NCBI GenBank assembly: GCA_938010765.1
Contig: CALLVX010000126.1
Coordinates: forward strand, 1-44,044
Length of the DNA stretch: 44,044 nt
Direction: 5' to 3'
Source: an uncultured Flavobacteriaceae bacterium
GTDB taxonomy: Bacteria; Bacteroidota; Bacteroidia; Flavobacteriales; Flavobacteriaceae
Shown here piece by piece: positions 32,736-41,007 of this stretch; positions within the stretch are counted from its first letter, which is position 1, and each line of letters opens with the position of its first letter. Both the position numbers and the translations under genes were made by a program. A model generated the notes under the pieces. The model was not told the origin of the DNA. It searched no databases and was given only the letters and a program-made list of their open reading frames with translations.

Positions 32736-34367
32736 ATGCAAACCCAAAACATTGAAAAGGTACTTGCTTCCTTAGGTGTACGGATAAGTAAGGGGAAACT
32801 TGCTGAAGTACAGCATCACCCCAAACAGGGGAGTATAGAATGTTTATCCCACTATTTAGATGCGCTGTATATCAACCATTTGATCGTAGACCTAAAACCC
32901 CAACAATTTGATCGTATCCCGTACCCTGCTATTGCCTATTGTCAAGAATCGAAATTTAAAGACGGATACTTTGTGGTTTTAAGGCAGGCCAATAACGAAC
33001 AAGTACACTATGACCATCCAGAGAAAGGAGCGGTTTCAGAAGGCCTTGCAGCATTCCAAAAGGTATGGAGCGGCACCATACTGGTGTTGGAAATCACGGA
33101 GCAATCTGGAGAACGCAATTATGAGGAAGCAAGAAAAAGGGATTCCTTTAAAAATTGGGCGTTCTATATCCCCCTACTGGTCTTCTTGCTGCTATGCTCG
33201 GTTGCCGCAATGGCGTTTGCCTCCTCCGGAGAATGGCTATTGTCCGTACTAATTGTGCCTCTATTGGGAGGTGGTATGGTTTCTTTTTTGATTGTAAGAA
33301 AGGGGTTTGGAAAAAACGACCAATGGTCGCAACGGCTCTGTACGCTTGGGGTGGAGCGATCTATAGAGGGAGAAGACTCTTGTGATACGCTGATTTCCTC
33401 TAAGGCCTCCAAGCTTTTCGGCTGGTTGCCGCTTGGGGAACTGGGCGTTTCCTATTTTTTTGTTCAAATACTCTTATATATCACTTTCGTATGGGTAGGT
33501 GCGTCGTACCCTTATCCCGCAATTTTCTTCCTTTTTGGGATGGCGGCGCTCCCCATGGTACTCTTTTCGATTCTTTATCAGATAGCCGCGAAGACATGGT
33601 GTGCCCTTTGTCTTTTGGTTCAAGCCTTTGTCCTAATTGAATTAGCCTTGCTATATTTCGGTAATCCAGAATTCATATTTCTCGGGGATGTGGGGCTGGG
33701 TGATTTGGTACTTCCAGCATTCTTGGTTGTAGTTGCCATCGCCCTATGGGTTCCTTTGAAGTATGGGATGCAACGGGAACAGTTACATTCGGAAGCGAAA
33801 AAAGGCCTCTTTGATTTTAAGTACAATGCGGCACTTTTCTATGCGCATTTGGTGAGCTATGAGCGAAAGAACATGATACCCTTGCCCAACGACATCGTTC
33901 TTGGGGATCTAAATGCCCCAATTACTATGACCATGTACAGCAATCCTTTTTGCGAGCCTTGTACAGAACTGTATCCAGAAGTTTTTGCCCTGTTGGATTA
34001 TTACGGGGAAGAGTTGAATATCTGTTTACGGTTTTTACCAGGGAAGAAAGCAGGAGATGATAAAGTAGTCTCGCATTTGCTTCAAATAAGTGCGTCTGCG
34101 AACATAAGGGAGGCCATAGAAACCTGGTATGCTACAAAGGAGTATGACCTATGGGCCCAGCAATACCCAAAAGAAGCGTTTCCCAAGGCAACAAACCATT
34201 TAAACGGAAACGAGGCACTTAAAATTCATAAGGAGTGGGCTACAAGCGAAAACATTCGGCATACCCCAATTTTTTACATCAATGGATATCTGTTACGGGC
34301 ACCCTACAAATTGACCGACCTACAGCATTATATACGGTTTGTTGCCGATAAATTTGCTGGTGGGTGA
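32736..34367 (+). CDS. C39-like / VKOR / thioredoxin fusion protein
   Basis: The 543 residues combine three parts. Residues 1-120 resemble a C39 peptidase fold (HHPKQGSIECLSHYLDAL, then GYFVVLRQ and VHYDHP) but lack the catalytic Cys motif. Residues 140-345 form a membrane VKOR domain with Cys216 (SCDTLISSKASKLFGWLPLGE) and the active CALC (289-292). Residues 385-543 form a DsbA/thioredoxin domain with CEPC (406-409) and the cis-Pro motif HTP (509-511). Together these can make disulfides in exported proteins, passing electrons to quinone. Next to Cys-rich precursors, its likely substrates are the mature peptides. Confidence 0.85.
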   Translation: MQTQNIEKVLASLGVRISKGKLAEVQHHPKQGSIECLSHYLDALYINHLIVDLKPQQFDRIPYPAIAYCQESKFKDGYFVVLRQANNEQVHYDHPEKGAVSEGLAAFQKVWSGTILVLEITEQSGERNYEEARKRDSFKNWAFYIPLLVFLLLCSVAAMAFASSGEWLLSVLIVPLLGGGMVSFLIVRKGFGKNDQWSQRLCTLGVERSIEGEDSCDTLISSKASKLFGWLPLGELGVSYFFVQILLYITFVWVGASYPYPAIFFLFGMAALPMVLFSILYQIAAKTWCALCLLVQAFVLIELALLYFGNPEFIFLGDVGLGDLVLPAFLVVVAIALWVPLKYGMQREQLHSEAKKGLFDFKYNAALFYAHLVSYERKNMIPLPNDIVLGDLNAPITMTMYSNPFCEPCTELYPEVFALLDYYGEELNICLRFLPGKKAGDDKVVSHLLQISASANIREAIETWYATKEYDLWAQQYPKEAFPKATNHLNGNEALKIHKEWATSENIRHTPIFYINGYLLRAPYKLTDLQHYIRFVADKFAGG

Positions 34368-34514
34368 GGTTTATTACTATGTTCTTTCGAATGTTGAATC
34401 ACAATTAAAGTCCTCCTGACTTTGTTGCGGTTGCTAATAGCTAATTGCTAAACATGATGCGAAGTTGCAAAGTTTTAGAAATGGAATAATTCCAATTCTG
34501 AGGTTATTTCAGGG

Positions 34515-34889
34515 TTATGGAAGCCTATGGTTCTTTTTAATCCTTGGTTTCCTGCCCATTGGCTTCAACTTAAAACTTTCATCTTCATTCTCAATGCAAA
34601 AAACCGTTCCTAAGGACAGGTTTTTCAAGTACTTTACATAGGTGTCTAAAAAAAGTAAAAGTTCCTTTACATCTGGAACTACGATCCCTGAATCAATTAT
34701 TTTTTTAAAAATATCGTTTTTGTCAATTTCTAAACCTATAAAACTAACAACTCCATTTTCCCAAACTTTACCAGATTTTACTCCTTTCAGTTTAAATGTA
34801 CCATCCTCTTTTGACGGATACAGAAAATCACGGAATTCTTTTTCTGGATTTGCCAAATCAATTGGCGCTAACATTTTTTTTGTCCCCAT
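34515..34889 (-). CDS. Candidate immunity protein for the RHS-HNH toxin
   Basis: The 124-residue protein has no signal peptide, membrane segment or domain I recognise, so it should be cytoplasmic. It starts 18 bases behind the stop of the 2007-residue RHS protein on the same strand, the standard place for the immunity gene of a polymorphic toxin. A cytoplasmic antidote fits a nuclease toxin. The assignment is by position only. Downstream, 34368-34514 holds nothing I recognise. Confidence 0.55.
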   Translation of the reverse strand: MGTKKMLAPIDLANPEKEFRDFLYPSKEDGTFKLKGVKSGKVWENGVVSFIGLEIDKNDIFKKIIDSGIVVPDVKELLLFLDTYVKYLKNLSLGTVFCIENEDESFKLKPMGRKPRIKKNHRLP

Positions 34890-34907
34890 TTTGTAAAGTT
34901 AAGTAGA

Positions 34908-37900
34908 TTACTTCCATAGCCAAGGAGTATAAAACCCTTTGGCATGATGAATTTTATAGTGAAAATGGTTATCTAACAATCTCATATTCGAAGGCAAATC
35001 AGCTCCCCCAATCGACAAAGGAATCCTATGGTCTACTGAATGTCCAGGGGGTACATTCCCCTTCTGTAACCATTGATTCATCCATTTGGGGTACTTGCCA
35101 GAAGCTGCGGCATTCCTCAAAAATAATGATTTTTGTGCCTGACTCCTTATACTACCTGTGATAATACCATGAGTTTGTTTGTAGGCAGACCAAGCAGTAC
35201 CTGCATCAGCTCTCGACGAGAATTGACCTCTAGTCATTTTCTGGAAACTATTCCAAGTATTAGCTTTTGGAGCTGCCTTACCTAAGTTACCGAGAACGCG
35301 AGGGCCACCCCTTAAGACAGCTCCAGCGCCAAAAGAAGCAAAGTGTTTTAACGATTTACTGTAATCTCCGTCTATAATGGCTAGGGTGCCATCTGCCAAA
35401 TCTTGATATCCCGTTACAAAATTAAGCACTTCCATCGGACCTATATTGGAAGAGTTTTGTGGGGAGTATGTTGATTTAGAGCTCATCTCCTTCATGTTCT
35501 TTTGAAATATATACTTTGCAATGTTACCATCCCTAAGGGCACGCATTTGTGCGCCAAAATCCCCAGGATTATTAATAGCCGCTTGCCTTTGCGCTTCAGT
35601 TTCAAAACCATCTGCCCAATAAGGTTTTCCTTCTTGAAACGATTGGATGTATCCTTGTCTTTTGAAGTAAGCACTCCACATAGGGGCCGTGGCTTTTTCA
35701 ACACTCTTAATGGGCATGTTTCCGTCGGGATCCGCCATTAAAATTGGATTGTTAAGGACATAATTATACGGAGAATAGCCATAAAATTCTTCTGCAAGAT
35801 TGTCAATATTTGACCATCGAGCTAAGGTTGGGTCATAGTTTCTAGCACCGAAATCATATGTATTCAGCACTTCAAAGCTCTGGTCGAATTCTTTATTTCC
35901 CAATTTCCATTGCTTGGCAAAACTGTTTCCCAACGGAGAAGTTGTATCATTGTATCCTTTGTGTTTAAGCCCAAAAGGATAGTAATTGTTTTCTTCTAGA
36001 ATTTCGGTTATACCATTGTTGTCGGTGTAACTGAGCCGAACATTTCCCAGGTTATCGGTATAGTTATAAATATATTTATAGTTTCCTCCTTCAACTGACA
36101 CATAGCCTTCAGCGTTCGGAAAAAATTGTAATACGTTGTTCTCGTATACATAACCTGAAGCATACTCCGTTATTCTTCCCGTACTTAGTTCTTTTTTGAG
36201 TTTAGCACCATCTGCTGAATATTTGTAGTCTATAGTGCCACCGTTAACACCACTAATAGTAATCTTTGTAGGGAGGTTTAAATGGTTGTAAGTAACACTA
36301 GATATGCCCTTGTTGGCATCTGAAATCATGTTCCCATTGGTATCATAGGTGTATTCTACAGTGCTATTGGCACCATCTTTGAAGCCATCGTTCGCATTCC
36401 CTGAAGTACTAGTATCGTTTACAAAGGAGAGTTTGTTTGTTCCCCCTATATACCCTGGTGGGATATACCCAAAGATCAGGTCGTCCATTAGTCCTTCTTG
36501 ACTCTGTCTTTTCAAGGCAGTAATATTTCCATTTTTATCGTAAGTAGCATTACTAAGATTATAGTTTCCTGTATTATCTACTGCACTCTTGATTCTATTT
36601 AAGTCGTCATAAGTATAATCATAAGTCTTTAGGGAATTATCTAGATTGGCGGTACGCCATTTGGTTTGTGAGATATTACCATCATATAGAGGATTTGTCC
36701 CTTCAGTGTAACCAATATTTAAGTTAAAGAGTTTTTCCACATGGGTGTCGGTCACATCATTAATATCGGTCAACCATCCTCTAATGTTGTATGCATAGTT
36801 TACATCCTGTAAGGGGTTGACTTTTGTGCGCCCCACTTTTTTGTTTCTTAATTGTCCAATTCCGTCGTAGGAGTTATGAAAAATCATCTCAGTATTTCCT
36901 GCAACCTCATGTCGTTGCTTCAATATGCGATTTGAGTGGTCGTAATCCGTTTTGTTGATGGATATAATCGGAGATTCCCCATTTTTTTGATGAGAGGTTT
37001 CTGTTAAGACGACTTTTCCAGCAAAATCAAGCTTTGTTTCTACTATGTCAGTTGTGTTCGAATAAGCATTTTGAGACCGCGAGTAGATCGGTCTTCCTTT
37101 TGAATCGTACGCGGTTAGAGAAACAATCCAATCGTTGGTTTCCAAAACCCGCACTTTACTTACAGTCGGTAATCCTTTGACATCTGTAGCTAAAACTTGT
37201 TCTTGAATATTTCCTAAAGGTTTCGAAATACCATCTCTTGAAGTATTGTAGTTGTCGTAGTAATTCACCGTATGTAATTCGGTAATGTTGTTTAATGAAG
37301 GGTACCCGCCGTTATCATAATAAACCGATTGGCCATCAATAGTTGTCCCAGTTCCAATTTGGTTAGTCCATTGCGTGCTATAAGAATCTACGGCATTCTG
37401 TACGCTGGATCGGTCTCCGCCACTGGCAAAGCCCGTGTAAGCTATACGTTCAAAGGCATCATATTTGGTAAATAACCATGGATTTTGAGAATCTTTTGTC
37501 ATGATTTGCTGGTCTAATTTGTTATAAACAAAATACTCCCAGCTTTTACCTGGCACTTTCTTTTCTATCAGCCTATTTTTTTTGTCATACCTATATTGAT
37601 AGCATAGCTCGCTCATCTGGGTGTTACCCACGCTAGCTGTAGTACTAATATTTATCTTTGGGGGAATGACAAAAGTTAAATTTCCAAGGTCATCATAGAC
37701 ATAATATGTGTCATGAGCTAGTTCGTTATTGAAGGAGCGCTTAAGAATCAGGCGTTCTTCTTTATCGGTATATTCTTCGATCGTAAAATCTCTACCGAGG
37801 TTCCAGTTCTCATCTTTTACTATATTTTTACGTAGTTCCCCAGCTTGATAATAGGTTGTGCCGCCAGATAACTTTGGTAACTCGGTAGTACTACCTTCAA

Positions 37901-40900
37901 AAATGACGGTAAAGAGAACAACATCATTTTCATCATTAATGTTGTATTCGAATCGAGTTTCATGACCTGAACTTAATTGCCAAATTTCTCCTGGAGCCGC
38001 TTGCTTTGAAACGCGGTTAAGAGGGGATGATTCATATTCATTCTGGGAAAAAGGGTTAGGGGTTGCGCCAATATCAGCAGGATAATTTGCTTGATAATAG
38101 CTTATGGTTGGGGCCTCTGCATTACTTCTGTAAGTACTGGATGCATTATCCCCCTCAAAAGGTAAATAACCCTTGGCTTGACGTCCATAAGGATCATATT
38201 CTATATGAGTAACAATGTCTTTTGCTTCTTGTGAAGCTTTAGCCTGTATTTGTTGAACGGGTCTTCCGATAGCATCAAAATATGTAATATGCTCTATAAC
38301 ATCCTTTTCATGAACAGGACTAAAACTGCTCATAGGGCTATGGTACTCTCTTGTTAGAATGTAATTCTCATCACTGAGACTAATGCTTTGATAAGCAATC
38401 GGAATTTCATCACCTTCCTCGCTATTATCAACATCATCTTTTCTCGTAATAGAGAAACCATTTAGATTGGGGTTCTCTACTACCCCAGCGATGGTAAGGT
38501 CCAATTGACCATCAGTCACCTCTATATTCTCGTGAACAAGTATTGTAGGTTCGTTCGTGCCCGAAGTATGTGTATAGAGATCGAAATCATCTTCTACAAG
38601 GGTGCCTTCTATAGTAATGTCTTTTACACGTTTGTTCGCACCGGCTGCTGGGGCGTACGATACTACACCGAACCAGAGCTCGTTATGGTAGGTCTCAACG
38701 GTATAGACACCGTTCTCGACCGGTACGGTAATATCAAGTGTACCAGAGGTCGCATAACGTTCAGATTGGAAAAGATCGCCCGAAACGATATCGTTGTTGT
38801 AAACGTTGCCGCTAGAATTGTTGGTCGTGAAAAGTGACTGCTCACTTAGGTAGGTACTACCTTGATAGGTAACGGTATCCCCCCCGACATTGATATAGAT
38901 ATTGGTTCCTCCTGCATCGGTTCGCTCGATGGAGATTGCAGAAAGATTGGGGTTGTCTATATTTTTGGTCAGCGAAAGGTTCAAGGTACCATCCGTGACC
39001 GAGATACCCGTGAAGTCATTCATTATAGGGTTACCTATCGGGTTGCTGTTCGCAATGTTGGTGGCCGCAAGATCGAAATCATCTTTCTTGAGCACCCCTT
39101 CTACTGAAATATCGAAGACCCTCTTACCGGCGGCAGCTGGCGAGGCATTGGGATGTTTTCCGAACCAAAGCTCGTTATGGTGTGTCTTTACGGTATAGGT
39201 GCCGTTAGGTACTGGAATACCATAGGTGAGTTCAGACTTGCTGGGCTGCATATAACGTTCGGACTTGAATATTGCTTCCGTACTTGCATTGTTATTAGTA
39301 AAGGTGCTACTTGCACTAGGACCAGTGCCAACATCACCTGAATATAGGTCGCCAAGGAAGGTATGGCCCTCCGAGCTTCCCGCATTGATATGGATATTAG
39401 TACTGGGGCCTACCACACTAATGCCTGCTACATTTGCTCGTTCTACCGAAGCATCAAAATCGATATTTAGGATACCATCACTTCCCACGCTAACGTTCTC
39501 GAAGGTATTGGTATATGGGTTGTTTTGGTTCTTTACATAAAGATCGAAATCGTTGATTTTGAGTACCTCTTCCACTGAAATATCGAATACACGCTGGCCT
39601 GCCGAAACCACTGGGGGTGCTGTAAGGGATTTGCCGAAGTACAGTTCGTTGTGGTGCGTTTGCACGGCATAGGTCTGGTTCGGGACCACCGGAATAGTGT
39701 ATGAGAGGGTTCCTCCGGCGGAGGTGGCGTAACGTTCACTTGTGAACATCGCAGATACAGGTGTTACATTGCTGTATACAGATGAGCCCGAGTTATTGGT
39801 CAACAAGACAGTGGCTTCCGAGACATAGGCCTTATTGTCATAGCTCACTGTCGGACCGCCGGCATTGATATATATATCGGTTCCACCCGTATCAGAACGT
39901 TCTATGGCAATTCCTGATATATTGGGGTTCTCGATGTCCTTAACAAGAGAAATGTTCAAGATACCGTCTGTTACTGCGACGTTTGTAAATTCAAGGGTGA
40001 TAGCGTTACCGATAGGGGCACCATTGGCGATATTAGTAGCGGCTAGGTCGAAGTCACTCTCTTTAAGAACGCCTTCTACCACAATGTCGAACACCCTTTG
40101 CCCAGAGGTGGCTGCGGGCGCGGTTAACTTCTTACCGAAATAAAGCTCGTTATGGTGTGTACGGACCGTGTAGGTGCCGTTGGGCACTGGAACGTTATAG
40201 TTCAGTTCCATCTGGCCGCTAGCCATGTAGCGCTCCGTCTGCAGTAGTGGATCGGTACTGGCGCCACTGTTTACATAGGGGCTACCTGGCGAATGGCCCT
40301 TGCCGACATCACCGATGTAGAGCTTATCGTTGAAGGTAACATCCTCTTCACTTCCTACGTTGACATATACATTGGCGTTGGCGCCTTCTACTGAAATCCC
40401 GGATACATTGCTCCTTTGTACGGAGGCGTCGAACTCGAATTCCAAGATACCGTCGCTTACTGTAATACTCTCGAACGTATGGGTCAACGGATTGTTGCCG
40501 TTTAGTATATAAAGGTCATGGTCTTCCTTTTTCAAAACACCCTCTATAAGGATATCGAACACCCTTTGCCCTTGCTGTACAAATGCAGGGGCATATGTAC
40601 TTTTGCCAAAAAAAAGCTCCGCATGGTGGGTACTGACAGTATAGGTGCCGTTCGGAACGGGAATCGTATAGATTAAAGATCCGCCCAACGCCTTGCTGTA
40701 GCGCTCGGTATGAAAGATCGAGGCTGGGGGGACCACCGTTCCTTCCTGTGTTGCAAAGACCGAACTGTTGCTAACGTAGGACGGGTAATCCGCGTCGCTC
40801 TTGAAGGTACTACCTTCTTTATATACATCTGGGCCGCCCAGGTTGATATGTATGTCATTGCTCGATTCTTGTTGTGAGAGTACTATTTGAATGGAAAACA

Positions 40901-40931
40901 ATGTTAATACGAGGACAATTACTTTTTTCAT
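34908..40931 (-). CDS. Malectin-repeat RHS polymorphic toxin with C-terminal HNH nuclease
   Basis: The 2007-residue protein has a signal peptide (about 1-19, ending IVLSQ). Five malectin-like carbohydrate-binding domains follow (about 26-183, 187-346, 351-507, 512-670, 676-829). Next come a DUF6443-like start (SLSDENYILTREY, DAIGRPVQQIQAKAS), YD/RHS repeats and the RHS core ending GARNYDPTLARWSNID with NNPILMADPDG at about residue 1738. The variable tail (1739-2007) ends in an HNH-type domain: GHSVDHRIPL (His/Asp about 1965-1968), PSNMRLLDN and HFHYKIHH (1989-1996). RHS shells enclose toxins for delivery to other cells; the nuclease should attack DNA. The route of export is not visible. Confidence 0.87.
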   Translation of the reverse strand: MKKVIVLVLTLFSIQIVLSQQESSNDIHINLGGPDVYKEGSTFKSDADYPSYVSNSSVFATQEGTVVPPASIFHTERYSKALGGSLIYTIPVPNGTYTVSTHHAELFFGKSTYAPAFVQQGQRVFDILIEGVLKKEDHDLYILNGNNPLTHTFESITVSDGILEFEFDASVQRSNVSGISVEGANANVYVNVGSEEDVTFNDKLYIGDVGKGHSPGSPYVNSGASTDPLLQTERYMASGQMELNYNVPVPNGTYTVRTHHNELYFGKKLTAPAATSGQRVFDIVVEGVLKESDFDLAATNIANGAPIGNAITLEFTNVAVTDGILNISLVKDIENPNISGIAIERSDTGGTDIYINAGGPTVSYDNKAYVSEATVLLTNNSGSSVYSNVTPVSAMFTSERYATSAGGTLSYTIPVVPNQTYAVQTHHNELYFGKSLTAPPVVSAGQRVFDISVEEVLKINDFDLYVKNQNNPYTNTFENVSVGSDGILNIDFDASVERANVAGISVVGPSTNIHINAGSSEGHTFLGDLYSGDVGTGPSASSTFTNNNASTEAIFKSERYMQPSKSELTYGIPVPNGTYTVKTHHNELWFGKHPNASPAAAGKRVFDISVEGVLKKDDFDLAATNIANSNPIGNPIMNDFTGISVTDGTLNLSLTKNIDNPNLSAISIERTDAGGTNIYINVGGDTVTYQGSTYLSEQSLFTTNNSSGNVYNNDIVSGDLFQSERYATSGTLDITVPVENGVYTVETYHNELWFGVVSYAPAAGANKRVKDITIEGTLVEDDFDLYTHTSGTNEPTILVHENIEVTDGQLDLTIAGVVENPNLNGFSITRKDDVDNSEEGDEIPIAYQSISLSDENYILTREYHSPMSSFSPVHEKDVIEHITYFDAIGRPVQQIQAKASQEAKDIVTHIEYDPYGRQAKGYLPFEGDNASSTYRSNAEAPTISYYQANYPADIGATPNPFSQNEYESSPLNRVSKQAAPGEIWQLSSGHETRFEYNINDENDVVLFTVIFEGSTTELPKLSGGTTYYQAGELRKNIVKDENWNLGRDFTIEEYTDKEERLILKRSFNNELAHDTYYVYDDLGNLTFVIPPKINISTTASVGNTQMSELCYQYRYDKKNRLIEKKVPGKSWEYFVYNKLDQQIMTKDSQNPWLFTKYDAFERIAYTGFASGGDRSSVQNAVDSYSTQWTNQIGTGTTIDGQSVYYDNGGYPSLNNITELHTVNYYDNYNTSRDGISKPLGNIQEQVLATDVKGLPTVSKVRVLETNDWIVSLTAYDSKGRPIYSRSQNAYSNTTDIVETKLDFAGKVVLTETSHQKNGESPIISINKTDYDHSNRILKQRHEVAGNTEMIFHNSYDGIGQLRNKKVGRTKVNPLQDVNYAYNIRGWLTDINDVTDTHVEKLFNLNIGYTEGTNPLYDGNISQTKWRTANLDNSLKTYDYTYDDLNRIKSAVDNTGNYNLSNATYDKNGNITALKRQSQEGLMDDLIFGYIPPGYIGGTNKLSFVNDTSTSGNANDGFKDGANSTVEYTYDTNGNMISDANKGISSVTYNHLNLPTKITISGVNGGTIDYKYSADGAKLKKELSTGRITEYASGYVYENNVLQFFPNAEGYVSVEGGNYKYIYNYTDNLGNVRLSYTDNNGITEILEENNYYPFGLKHKGYNDTTSPLGNSFAKQWKLGNKEFDQSFEVLNTYDFGARNYDPTLARWSNIDNLAEEFYGYSPYNYVLNNPILMADPDGNMPIKSVEKATAPMWSAYFKRQGYIQSFQEGKPYWADGFETEAQRQAAINNPGDFGAQMRALRDGNIAKYIFQKNMKEMSSKSTYSPQNSSNIGPMEVLNFVTGYQDLADGTLAIIDGDYSKSLKHFASFGAGAVLRGGPRVLGNLGKAAPKANTWNSFQKMTRGQFSSRADAGTAWSAYKQTHGIITGSIRSQAQKSLFLRNAAASGKYPKWMNQWLQKGNVPPGHSVDHRIPLSIGGADLPSNMRLLDNHFHYKIHHAKGFYTPWLWK
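38445..40856 (-). repeat. Five tandem malectin-domain repeats in the RHS gene
   Basis: About 480 bases per unit. Each repeat has a start such as IYINAGG, the motif THHNELYFGK (or a close form), GQRVFDI, and an end such as NPNISGIAIER. Units 1 and 3 are most alike (FDASVQRSNVSGISV / FDASVERANVAGISV), as are units 2 and 4 (FDLAATNIAN in both), so a two-domain block was duplicated. Confidence 0.8.
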
Positions 40932-41007
40932 GGTCTGCTTTGATTTTGGAATTGTACTATGAACTATTAATCCTAGAACTGAATCAAGTTTTTTTAATAA
41001 TTTTGTA

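Noticed and set aside
38445..40856. CRISPR-like or satellite array
   Set aside because: The periodicity of about 480 bases is protein-domain repetition in frame; no short identical repeats with unique spacers occur, here or elsewhere in the window.
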